Assembly: GCA_041688015.1 (NCBI GenBank)
Contig: JBDNIY010000002.1
Span: forward strand, 103,012-167,011
Direction: 5' to 3'
Origin: Parvibaculum sp041688015
Lineage (GTDB): Bacteria > Pseudomonadota > Alphaproteobacteria > Parvibaculales > Parvibaculaceae
DNA: 64,000 nt
Part shown: positions 7,047-15,382 of the stretch, in pieces
Layout of the letters: each line of letters opens with the position of its first letter
How positions within the stretch are numbered: the stretch's first letter is position 1
The notes under the pieces: model-generated
Told to the model about the DNA's origin: nothing
Databases searched by the model: none
The model's input: only the letters and a program-made list of their open reading frames with translations
Position numbers and translations under genes: made by a program

Positions 7047-8918
7047 GTGGCCGTTTTAGCCAATATTGAGTCCATCGGGACAGCGGAGGATGCCTGCATC
7101 GCTCCTGCGCACGAACATGCCTTCACCTGGAGCTGCGAATTCGCGAACCTGGCCCATGAAGCTGAATTTCGTGAGGCCACATGGGATGAGCGTGTCGAGC
7201 GGATGAAGGGCATCCATCTCGCCGTTCTGATTTTTGCCGGTTGGGCTTTTGTCGATTATCTCGTCATCGGCTTCACATGGCCATTTGTGCTCATCTTGAT
7301 GCTGCGCATAGCCACGATTTTTCTGGCCCGCATTCCGGTTATGTATTTCGCGGGCGTTCACTCGCATCGCGGGTTTTTCATTTCCGTCGCTTGTGTGCAG
7401 GCCTATGTTTTTTCCGTCTTTTTGTTGTCCGTCCACGCGGCTGGCTTGCAGGCCGGTGAGCAGGCGCTGAGCGCCTTGACCATCATTTTTGCATTCTACT
7501 TTGGCGTGCCGAACCGCCTTCCTCTCAACATCGCTGTCTCTCTTGCCTCGACCGTCGGCTTTGCGCTGGTTGTCTCGCTGAATGCAGATATTGTGATGCG
7601 ATCAGCTACCCTTGCCTTCGTGTTGCTGCTGGTTGGCAATGCCTGTGGGGCTCAGGCTGTGCGCGTCACCAATCGGCTACGGCGCAATGCCTTTCTGACC
7701 CTTGTGCGCCAACAGAAACTAAACGAGCAACTCACCGTGGAAATTGCCTCGCGTCAGGAGGCTCAGCGCGCCATGCATGTGACGGAAGCAAATTTCCTCA
7801 GCATTTTTGTGGCCGCGCCAGAGGCACTGGCGATTATCGATCCTTCGACTTACGCTATTATTCAGGCCAATCAACGGGCGCAAGATTTGTATGGCGGGGA
7901 GTATGTTCTGAACGGCAAGGACGCGCTCAGCATGTTTGTTGATCACGATGTGCGCAGCCGCCTCAATGATGCCGCCGTCGGATTGCGTCCGCGCGAACCC
8001 ATCGAAGCCCGCCTCATCACCGGCAATGGTGAAATCATCTGGGCCCATATTTCAGCAGCTCTTGTGCGCTTTCATGGCATGCCGGCATTGCTTGTTGCCT
8101 TGCAAGACGTGACGGCACGTCGCCAAGAAGCTGAAGCCTTGCGCGAGGCCCGCGATCAGGCCACGGAATCCAGCCGCTCCAAATCTCAATTTCTCGCCAA
8201 TATGAGCCATGAGTTACGCACGCCGCTGAATGCCATCATCGGCTTTTCCGAGGCGCTGGAGCGCGAATTGTTTGGCCCTGTCGGCAATCCGCGCTATCTG
8301 GAATATGCAACTGATATCCATGACAGCGGTGTGCATCTGCTCAATCTCATCAACGACATTCTCGACCTGTCGAAAATCGAGGCGGGCCATTTTGAGTTAC
8401 ATGAAGATGAAACCGACTTGGCGGACGTGGTTGCATCGGCCTGCCGCATCGTGCGCCACCGCGCGCAGGAAGCATCGATCAAAATCGAAACCAACATGCC
8501 GACCCCAGCCATTAGACTATGTGTGGACGAACGCGCGCTGAAGCAGATCCTGATCAATCTCGTCTCCAACGCGGTCAAATTCAGCAATGATCGGGGGACC
8601 GTGCGCATCGAGGTGACGGCGTCGAGCGAGGGCATACGCATCGCCGTGATCGATAGTGGTATCGGCATCGCGCCGCACGATATCCCTAAGGCACTGGCAC
8701 CTTTCACGCAGGTGGACGGCACTTTGTCGCGCGCCCACGAAGGTACTGGCCTTGGTCTGCCGCTGGCCAAACACATGACCGAACTCCATGGCGGCACACT
8801 CACCATTGTCAGTAACTTGGGCGTGGGGACGACCATCTTTGTTGATTTACCAGCAAGTCGCCTAGTAGACGGCAATGCTGACGTTCCATTTGGGCTTTAT
8901 CGTCGCGCCGACACCTGA
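7047..8918 (+). CDS. PAS-domain membrane histidine kinase (DivJ/PleC-like core)
   Basis: GTG at 7047 is preceded by AGAGGGGGG, a better start than 6945, giving 623 residues. Residues about 60-210 contain five to six membrane spans, then a short coiled coil, a PAS domain (about 240-360), a HisKA domain with His388 in NMSHELRTP, and HATPase_c with N-box NLVSNAVKF, G1 DSGIGIAP and G2 GTGLGLPLAK. No receiver domain is fused and no response regulator is adjacent, so it is an orphan kinase. The H-box is nearly identical to that of the PleC-like kinase at 37156-39204. Confidence 0.9.
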   Translation: MAVLANIESIGTAEDACIAPAHEHAFTWSCEFANLAHEAEFREATWDERVERMKGIHLAVLIFAGWAFVDYLVIGFTWPFVLILMLRIATIFLARIPVMYFAGVHSHRGFFISVACVQAYVFSVFLLSVHAAGLQAGEQALSALTIIFAFYFGVPNRLPLNIAVSLASTVGFALVVSLNADIVMRSATLAFVLLLVGNACGAQAVRVTNRLRRNAFLTLVRQQKLNEQLTVEIASRQEAQRAMHVTEANFLSIFVAAPEALAIIDPSTYAIIQANQRAQDLYGGEYVLNGKDALSMFVDHDVRSRLNDAAVGLRPREPIEARLITGNGEIIWAHISAALVRFHGMPALLVALQDVTARRQEAEALREARDQATESSRSKSQFLANMSHELRTPLNAIIGFSEALERELFGPVGNPRYLEYATDIHDSGVHLLNLINDILDLSKIEAGHFELHEDETDLADVVASACRIVRHRAQEASIKIETNMPTPAIRLCVDERALKQILINLVSNAVKFSNDRGTVRIEVTASSEGIRIAVIDSGIGIAPHDIPKALAPFTQVDGTLSRAHEGTGLGLPLAKHMTELHGGTLTIVSNLGVGTTIFVDLPASRLVDGNADVPFGLYRRADT

Positions 8919-9081
8919 ACGGGCCTCGCCCGAGCCGGAAATGAGCCTATAAACGCTCTAGACAGGGCCTGTTCGCTCCTCTAAAAACGCCCTCCCTCGA
9001 GACATCACCCTCAAAATGCATTGCCGTGACAAAGGCCCGCGCCGCCTTGCGCCTGTGTCAGACGAATGTAAAGGAGCTGTC

Positions 9082-10392
9082 ATGTTCATCGGCCTCGATT
9101 TCGGGACGACAAATAGTGCTTTGGCGCTGGCCCCGAATACTGGCCCGGCAAGCCTCGTTCGCGTGCGCCACAAGGACGAGGAGCTTTCGACCTTCCGCTC
9201 GATCCTCTATTTTGAGGAAGGTCTACGTGACCCCAACGGACGCTCGCAGGCCTTTGCTGGTCCCGCCGCCATCGATTCCTATCTGGAGGGAGCGGACGGG
9301 CGCTTGATCCAGTCGATCAAATCCTATCTCGCCAACCCCGATTTCACCTCGACCAATATCTACGGCAGCCGCTTCACGCTGGAAAACCTCATCGGCATTG
9401 TGGTGGCGGGCATGGTTGATGCGACGCCCTATTCGCAAGACCTGATCGAGCGTTTGAAGCTCTCGCCAGTGGTGGTCGGTCGGCCCGCGCGCTTTGTGCG
9501 CAATTCACTCGGGCAGGCAAGCGACGAGGCCGACACATTTGCTGTTGGCCGTCTCTCGGCGGCCTTGAAGGGCGCAGGTCTGCCCGATGTTCATTTCGAG
9601 TTTGAACCCGTGGCGGCGGCCTTTGCCTATGAGGAGACGCTAGCGCGCGACGAGCTTGTGCTGATCGGCGACTTTGGCGGCGGCACCAGTGATTTTTGTT
9701 TGCTACATGTTGGCCCCGGTATGCGCGAGGTCAAAAACCGCGCCGAGACGATCATCGCAGTGGGTGGCGTGGGCCTTGCTGGCGATGCCTTTGACGCGCG
9801 CATCGTCGAATATTGCATTGCCCCTCAACTTGGCAAAGACACGTCCTATAAAAGCGGTGACAAGCGGCTGCCGACGCCCTCATGGATTTACGACAGTCTC
9901 AAACGCTGGCATCAGTTGAGTTTTCTCAACACCTATAAGACGCGTCGGATGCTGAAAGATATTGGCCCTGTGTCCGATATGCCGGACGCCATTGCGGCGC
10001 TGCTGCATCTCATCGTCGAAAATCGTGGCTTTGACATGTATCGCGCGGTGGAAGCGGCCAAGGTGCGGCTGTCGAATAGCGACAGCACGCGGTTGTCCTT
10101 CCGCTCTGGGCTGATCGACATTGAAAGCGATGTGGCGCGCGGGGATTTCGATCAATGGATCGCGCCGGAGCTGGATGAAATTTCAAACTGCGTGGATAGG
10201 CTGCTTGAAGACGCAAACACGGATGCGCGCAAAGTTGACCGCGTCTTCCTGACCGGCGGTTCATCTTTCATTCCTGCCGTGCGGGACATTTTCGTCAAGC
10301 GGTTTGGCCATGACAAACTCGCAGGCGGCGGCGAATTGACGTCAGTGGCGACGGGGCTAGCGCTCGCAGCCCGTCAGCGTTTTATGGCGTGA
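9082..10392 (+). CDS. Hsp70-family protein, YegD-like
   Basis: 437 residues from the ATG at 9082, which has AAGGAG at good spacing; the longer frame from 9016 lacks a site. It holds the actin-fold ATPase only: phosphate 1 GLDFGTTNSALAL, phosphate 2 IGDFGGGTSDFCL, and the adenosine motif FLTGGSSFIPAVRDIF. The DnaK substrate-binding domain and C-terminal lid are absent, as in E. coli YegD. Role is probably a specialised chaperone-like ATPase; clients are unknown. Its 3' end overlaps the convergent acylase gene by 11 bp. Confidence 0.88.
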   Translation: MFIGLDFGTTNSALALAPNTGPASLVRVRHKDEELSTFRSILYFEEGLRDPNGRSQAFAGPAAIDSYLEGADGRLIQSIKSYLANPDFTSTNIYGSRFTLENLIGIVVAGMVDATPYSQDLIERLKLSPVVVGRPARFVRNSLGQASDEADTFAVGRLSAALKGAGLPDVHFEFEPVAAAFAYEETLARDELVLIGDFGGGTSDFCLLHVGPGMREVKNRAETIIAVGGVGLAGDAFDARIVEYCIAPQLGKDTSYKSGDKRLPTPSWIYDSLKRWHQLSFLNTYKTRRMLKDIGPVSDMPDAIAALLHLIVENRGFDMYRAVEAAKVRLSNSDSTRLSFRSGLIDIESDVARGDFDQWIAPELDEISNCVDRLLEDANTDARKVDRVFLTGGSSFIPAVRDIFVKRFGHDKLAGGGELTSVATGLALAARQRFMA

Positions 10393-12547
10393 CCGCTTTG
10401 CGTTCGCCGGGGCGATAGTCCTCGGCAATATGGCCTTCGAGGTCTGCCGCTTCAAACAACACGGGCTTTGTCTTCATGCCAACAAAGAGCGGTGACTGAT
10501 CGGCGTAATGTGGCGAGGTGGCGTCCAGTGTAGCGCTACCAAATTGATGCACGCTGTCCGATGACAATTTGCCATGCTTATCCCATTGCACAAACATGAT
10601 GAACGTATCGCCCGCTTGCGCCGTCAGCGTGCCATCAGGCTGCGGCGCGCCATAGACCGCGCGATAAGTGTCCGGCCCACCGTCAATTGGGGCATCAAAT
10701 GTGCCGCGCCGGAAGCGATTGACCTCACCCCATTTGGGATCAAGACGGCCAAAATGCGTCTTCAATGTTTTGATGGCAGCTTGCAATGTGTCAATCGGCT
10801 TGGGCGCGATCTCGCCTTTTAATTCGGCCATTACGACTGGTTGCCCCATCAATACGCCCAGCGCCGCGCCGCGACTGTCGATATTGGTGCGCATGTCCCA
10901 AGCTTTCAATATGTCTTGCGCCGCTTTCAGGTCCGCATCGTTGCCCGGATCAATGGCCACGACCTCCGCGATCATCTTGGCGAGTTCGGAACGCTTGCTG
11001 TAGCTCAAGTCATATTTATAGGTACGGAATTCTGCCGCCGTGATTGATGTGTCCGCGCCAAATGTTTCCTCGGCGCGATAGGCACGGTTGGTCATGTTGG
11101 TCTGAATGCCAAGCGTGGATGAAAAGTCTGATGCTTTCAGATTGTCATTGGCCGCGGTCGCTTCAAATGGCGTGTTGTTGGAATTGAAGACATAGCCAGA
11201 ACGCGGATTGATGAGCTGGGGAACATCATCAAAAGACACATAGCTTTGCCAAATCAAGTCTGAGCGGTCGCCGGGCAGAATGCCCGCCCAGTTGAAGCCT
11301 TCCTTACGCTTGGGAAAGAGGCCGTTATAGACGTAGGAAATATTGCCCTGCTTATCGGCATAGATGTAGTTGATGCTGGGCAATGCCTGCAGGCGCAGCG
11401 CGTCGCGCCATTCGCCAAAATTCCGCGCTTTGTCGAGCCGGTAATATTCCTCTGCTTGCCGCACTTCATCGTGGCCGGCGTAGCGAATGGAAAAGGTGCC
11501 CGCGGGAACCTTCAACACTGGCCCTTGCGCTGAATAGAGAACCTCGCGCGTCACTGTCCACCAGAAGGGACCCCAGAGCTTGACGCGGATTTTCGCCTCC
11601 GATTTTTCAAAGTCGCGCCATGTGCCATCCAGTAAATATTGGTGGTCATTGTCTGGGTTGATAGTCAGCCGGTAGACATCGACCAGATCAGGCTCGTTGA
11701 CGGTGTTCGCCCAGCCCAGATTGCGATTATGGCCATGCAGCATGAAGGGTGAGCCGGGAAAAAAGCCACCAGCCACGTCCCAGCCTTCATCACTATGCAA
11801 CACAGCTTCGTACCAGGCCACCGGTCCTGTATAGGGCTGATGCGAATTGACCAGCAATCGCGTCGCGTGGTCGGCGCTGCGTGAGGGCCCAACGGCAACG
11901 CCATTGGAACCAATGGGCAGCGGTGTCTCGGTCGGCAGAAAAGCATCTTTGCCGTCTTTGGATAGCGATCCCTTTTTGGCTTTGAAGAGCGCCATCAGCT
12001 TTTTGTCAAAGCCATAAAAGAACGGCGTCTTGAAGACGAAACCGGCGGCAACGTCGCGGCCTGTTAGCGGCCGAAACCCGAGTGTTACTTTGTCAGGGTG
12101 GAGCGCGGCATAATAATTGACGCCATCGGCATAGGCCTCCAGCACGTGGCGCAATTGCGGCGTGAGGTCTGTGTCATAGCGCGCGTCAATGTTCTCCCAG
12201 ACGCGCATCAAATGTACCAGATAGTCGGTGATGGCCGCGTCCTTGCCTTTGATCGAGGCCAGTTGGCCCCGCACGGCAATGGCGGTTTCTTCGATGGTGC
12301 GGAAATCATCTTCGGAATGGGCATAGCCAAAGCCAAAGGCCACGTCCGCGTCGCGCTTGCCATAAATATGCGGCACGCCATAGTCATCACGCTTGATATG
12401 GACATTATATTGGGCGGCGCGCGCTTTGATGGGCGCGGCGTCCAGCGGGGTAGGCGCTTGCAGCGCCGCGACGACAAAAAGCCCGACGAGGCTTAAGAAT
12501 CCGATGGTAAAAAGACCCTTCAGCCCGAATGTGATGATCCGCAACAC
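10382..12547 (-). CDS. Penicillin acylase family N-terminal-nucleophile hydrolase
   Basis: 721 residues from a GTG with GGGAGG upstream. An N-terminal hydrophobic segment (residues 8-30) exports or anchors it. The alpha-subunit part begins with YNVHIKRDDYGVPHIYG, typical of the family. The expected autoprocessing serine is Ser214 in PIGSNGVAVG, followed by the beta chain with NSHQPYTGP and the NEPDLVDVY region. Such enzymes cleave amides in the periplasm, including beta-lactam side chains and acyl-homoserine lactones; the true substrate cannot be read here. The usual W after GSN is replaced by G. Confidence 0.9.
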   Translation of the reverse strand: MLRIITFGLKGLFTIGFLSLVGLFVVAALQAPTPLDAAPIKARAAQYNVHIKRDDYGVPHIYGKRDADVAFGFGYAHSEDDFRTIEETAIAVRGQLASIKGKDAAITDYLVHLMRVWENIDARYDTDLTPQLRHVLEAYADGVNYYAALHPDKVTLGFRPLTGRDVAAGFVFKTPFFYGFDKKLMALFKAKKGSLSKDGKDAFLPTETPLPIGSNGVAVGPSRSADHATRLLVNSHQPYTGPVAWYEAVLHSDEGWDVAGGFFPGSPFMLHGHNRNLGWANTVNEPDLVDVYRLTINPDNDHQYLLDGTWRDFEKSEAKIRVKLWGPFWWTVTREVLYSAQGPVLKVPAGTFSIRYAGHDEVRQAEEYYRLDKARNFGEWRDALRLQALPSINYIYADKQGNISYVYNGLFPKRKEGFNWAGILPGDRSDLIWQSYVSFDDVPQLINPRSGYVFNSNNTPFEATAANDNLKASDFSSTLGIQTNMTNRAYRAEETFGADTSITAAEFRTYKYDLSYSKRSELAKMIAEVVAIDPGNDADLKAAQDILKAWDMRTNIDSRGAALGVLMGQPVVMAELKGEIAPKPIDTLQAAIKTLKTHFGRLDPKWGEVNRFRRGTFDAPIDGGPDTYRAVYGAPQPDGTLTAQAGDTFIMFVQWDKHGKLSSDSVHQFGSATLDATSPHYADQSPLFVGMKTKPVLFEAADLEGHIAEDYRPGERKAVTP

Positions 12548-12717
12548 GCACCAACCCTCCCTTTTTGTTGCGTGGGAGCCTAGTGAGGTTCGCGCTCAAG
12601 GGAAAGGTCACAATTGCCTGCGGCCCTCCGCCGCTTTCCGCCGGGCCGACAAGCCTTTATACAGGGGCGTCCTTTAGTCGAAAGCGCCGAACATTGTCCT
12701 TCATCGCCCCCAATTTT

Positions 12718-13818
12718 ATGCTCTGGATCGCCTTTGCCGTGCTTACAGGCGGCGTGATCTGGGCTTTGCTTGTGCCAATGCAGCCAAAAGGAGCGAGGCG
12801 CGGGCGCGCGAAAGGCGAGACAGAAGACGTCACACTCTATCGCGATCAATTGGCCGAAGTGGCGCGTGACGTTGAACGTGGCGTGATCGGGGAGGCCGAG
12901 GCCGAGAGCGCCCGCATTGAAGTATCGCGTCGATTGCTGGCCGCCGCAGATGCGGCTCAGACGGCGGAGACTGTGCCTGTCAAATCATCGTCGCGCGTGA
13001 TCGGCTTGGCAATCATCCTTTGCGTGCCAATTTTGTCGCTCGGCATCTATCTCGCGATCGGTTCGCCTGAACTACCAGACGAGCCCTTCGCGCCCCGCAT
13101 TGCTGGCGCCGCATCCGACCTGTCGTTGGATGCGCTGGTGCTAAAGGTCGAGCAGCATTTAAAGCAGCAACCCGGTGATGTGAGTGGCTGGGAAGTGCTC
13201 GCCCCTGCCTATATTCGTCAGCGGAATTTCCAGGCGGCGGTCACGGCTTGGAGCCGCGCCATCGCGTTGGGCGGTGAAACGGCGGCGCGTCTGGCAGCGC
13301 GCGGCGAAGCGGAGGTCTTTGCAGCCGATGGGTCACTGACGGCTGGCGCGCGTGAAGATTTCGCGCAGGCAGTGAAACTCGAACCCAGCGAACCACGCGC
13401 CCAATATTATCTGGGACTGGCTGATATTGAAGATGGTCACAAGGACAAGGCGATTGCGCGCTGGAAGGTGCTGCTGGCAAGCGCGCCAAAGGATGCACCG
13501 TGGCGCGCCAGTATCGAGAACGAACTTGCGGCGCTAGAAAACCCCGGTCCAAGTGCCGCTGACGCAAAGGCGGCAGGCGACATGACGCCGCAAGCGCGCC
13601 AACAGATGATTGAAGGCATGGTGAGCAACCTCGCCAGTCGTCTCGAACAGGAGCCCAACGACCTTTCGGGTTGGTTGCGTTTGATCCGCGCTTACGACGT
13701 ACTCGGAAAACCCGATGCCGCTGCCGATGCCTTGACCAAGGCGCGCGCCGCTTTTGCCTCCGATCCCTCTGCCCTCAAAGCATTGGACGTAGCAGCCAAA
13801 GCCCCGCTTCCACAATAA
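12718..13818 (+). CDS. ccmI: Cytochrome c maturation protein CcmI (CycH)
   Basis: 366 residues from ATG 12718; the frame opens earlier but family alignment begins at MLWIAF. Two membrane helices (residues about 1-20 and 95-115) flank the cytoplasmic loop with the typical YRDQLAEVARDVERG and ARIEVSRRLL. The remainder is a periplasmic TPR domain (LGLADIEDGHKDKAIARWKVLL; LIRAYDVLGKPDAAADAL) that holds apocytochrome c for haem ligation by CcmF/CcmH. It opens the ccm gene set, and a GH46-like gene separates it from ccmE. Confidence 0.92.
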   Translation: MLWIAFAVLTGGVIWALLVPMQPKGARRGRAKGETEDVTLYRDQLAEVARDVERGVIGEAEAESARIEVSRRLLAAADAAQTAETVPVKSSSRVIGLAIILCVPILSLGIYLAIGSPELPDEPFAPRIAGAASDLSLDALVLKVEQHLKQQPGDVSGWEVLAPAYIRQRNFQAAVTAWSRAIALGGETAARLAARGEAEVFAADGSLTAGAREDFAQAVKLEPSEPRAQYYLGLADIEDGHKDKAIARWKVLLASAPKDAPWRASIENELAALENPGPSAADAKAAGDMTPQARQQMIEGMVSNLASRLEQEPNDLSGWLRLIRAYDVLGKPDAAADALTKARAAFASDPSALKALDVAAKAPLPQ

Positions 13819-13880
13819 TCCCCGTCGCCGTGCGCCTCGACTAGACTGGCAGCAACGAGTCATCGAGGACGAGGTGAACC

Positions 13881-14813
13881 ATGCTATCGGAACTTCAAAA
13901 GCAGGCCGCGCAGGCCATCGTCAATATATTCGAGACTGGCAAGACGCTGGGCGACTATGCCCGCGTCACTCTGTTGGCAGGCGATCCCGGCCACCTCACT
14001 TATGGCCGCTCGCAAACGACGCTGGGCAGCGGCAACCTTTATCTGCTGATCAAGGCCTATTGCGCTGCGCCCAATGCCGCTTGTGCGCGCAACCTGAAAC
14101 CCTATTTGCAACGACTGGCTGATATTGACATCGGGATTGACCGCGACACGGGCTTTCGCGCCCTGCTGACCGAAGCGGGTGGCGACCCTGTGATGCAGGA
14201 CGAACAAGACGCCTTTTTTGATCGCGTTTATTGGACCCCCGCGATCCTGACAGCGACGGCACTGGGTTGTGTGACACCGCTCTCAGCGGCGGTTGTTTAT
14301 GACAGCCTGATCCACGGATCATGGGGCGCGATGCGCGACCGCACGGAGGCGCGTCATGGCGATGCTAAATCCATCGGCGAGAAAAAATGGGCCGCGGCCT
14401 ATATCGCTGAGCGCCGCAACTGGCTCGCCAACCACTCAAACACGCTCTTGCGGCGCACTGTCTATCGCATGGACGCCTTTGCAGGTTTGATCGCGACGGG
14501 CAACTGGTCGCTTGGCATTCCGATGAGCGTCTGTGGCGTGTCGATAGACGCCGCCGCGCTGTCGTGTCGCGCGCCCGTGGTGGTCTCAGCCGACGATGCG
14601 GCGACCCGTAACCTGCACCTCACCACCCCACCTATGACTGGCAACGACGTGACCGCCCTGCAAAGGGCGCTGGCGACGGAAGGCTATACCGTCAATATTG
14701 ATGGGGTCTTTGGCCCCAGCCTTGAAGGTGTTTTAAAGGCTTGGCAGGGTGAATTTGGGCTGATCGCAGACGGTATTGTCGGTCCCGCCACTCGGATCAT
14801 GCTGCGTCTCTGA
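13881..14813 (+). CDS. GH46 chitosanase-like hydrolase with C-terminal peptidoglycan-binding domain
   Basis: 310 residues. The N-terminal 230 resemble glycoside hydrolase family 46: AIVNIFETGKTLGDY, then the GHLTYGRSQTTLG region, and later helices with ALGCVTPLSAAVVYDS and WAAAYIAERRNWLA. Residues about 245-310 are a PG_binding_1 repeat (NDVTALQRALATEGY; IDGVFGPSLEGVLKAWQ; DGIVGPATR). No signal peptide is evident, odd for an enzyme of polymers outside the cell; export could be non-classical or the substrate internal. Placement between ccmI and ccmE is unusual. Family assignment rests on recognised motifs, not a search. Confidence 0.78.
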   Translation: MLSELQKQAAQAIVNIFETGKTLGDYARVTLLAGDPGHLTYGRSQTTLGSGNLYLLIKAYCAAPNAACARNLKPYLQRLADIDIGIDRDTGFRALLTEAGGDPVMQDEQDAFFDRVYWTPAILTATALGCVTPLSAAVVYDSLIHGSWGAMRDRTEARHGDAKSIGEKKWAAAYIAERRNWLANHSNTLLRRTVYRMDAFAGLIATGNWSLGIPMSVCGVSIDAAALSCRAPVVVSADDAATRNLHLTTPPMTGNDVTALQRALATEGYTVNIDGVFGPSLEGVLKAWQGEFGLIADGIVGPATRIMLRL

Positions 14814-14899
14814 GCTCACGCGACCATTTGGCGGTTTCGGCGGGCGTCTACCCCAGCTATACCTAACGACAAATCACCGCGCTGGGAGTTAGACCCGCT

Positions 14900-15382
14900 A
14901 TGACGCGCAAAAATCGCCGCGCTGTTTTTATCCTGACGGGCCTTGCCATTCTGGGCTTGGCTGTCGGTCTCGTGCTTTACGCCATGCGCGACAATATCGT
15001 CTTTTTCTATAGTCCCAGCGACATCGCCGAAAAGACGGTAGCGCCGGGCACGCGCATCCGTATTGGTGGGATGGTCGAAGACGGTACCCTGCAGCATCTC
15101 AGCCAAGCCACCATATCCTTCAAGGTAACCGACTTCGTCAAGACGGTGACGGTCTCCTATACCGGTATTCTGCCGGATCTCTTCCGCGAGGGGCAGGGCG
15201 TCGTGGCCGAGGGCAAGCTGCAACCCGACGGCTCGTTCGTTGCTGACACGGTGCTGGCCAAACATGACGAAAAATACATGCCGCCAGAGGTTGCCGCGAG
15301 CCTGAAAAAAGCCGGCCGCTGGAAAGAAGGCGAAGACACGCCCATGCCAATGGCGGCGACATCGGAGGCACCCAAATCATGA
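14900..15382 (+). CDS. ccmE: Haem chaperone CcmE (CycJ)
   Basis: 160 residues. One N-terminal membrane anchor (residues about 8-28) leads to a periplasmic OB-fold domain. FYSPSDIAEKTVAPGTRIRIGG is the family hallmark. The haem-binding histidine is in VLAKHDEKYMPPEV, with the conserved tyrosine following. CcmE accepts haem from CcmABCD and passes it to CcmF. Its stop overlaps the ccmF start by 4 bp (ATGA), showing coupling. Confidence 0.96.
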   Translation: MTRKNRRAVFILTGLAILGLAVGLVLYAMRDNIVFFYSPSDIAEKTVAPGTRIRIGGMVEDGTLQHLSQATISFKVTDFVKTVTVSYTGILPDLFREGQGVVAEGKLQPDGSFVADTVLAKHDEKYMPPEVAASLKKAGRWKEGEDTPMPMAATSEAPKS

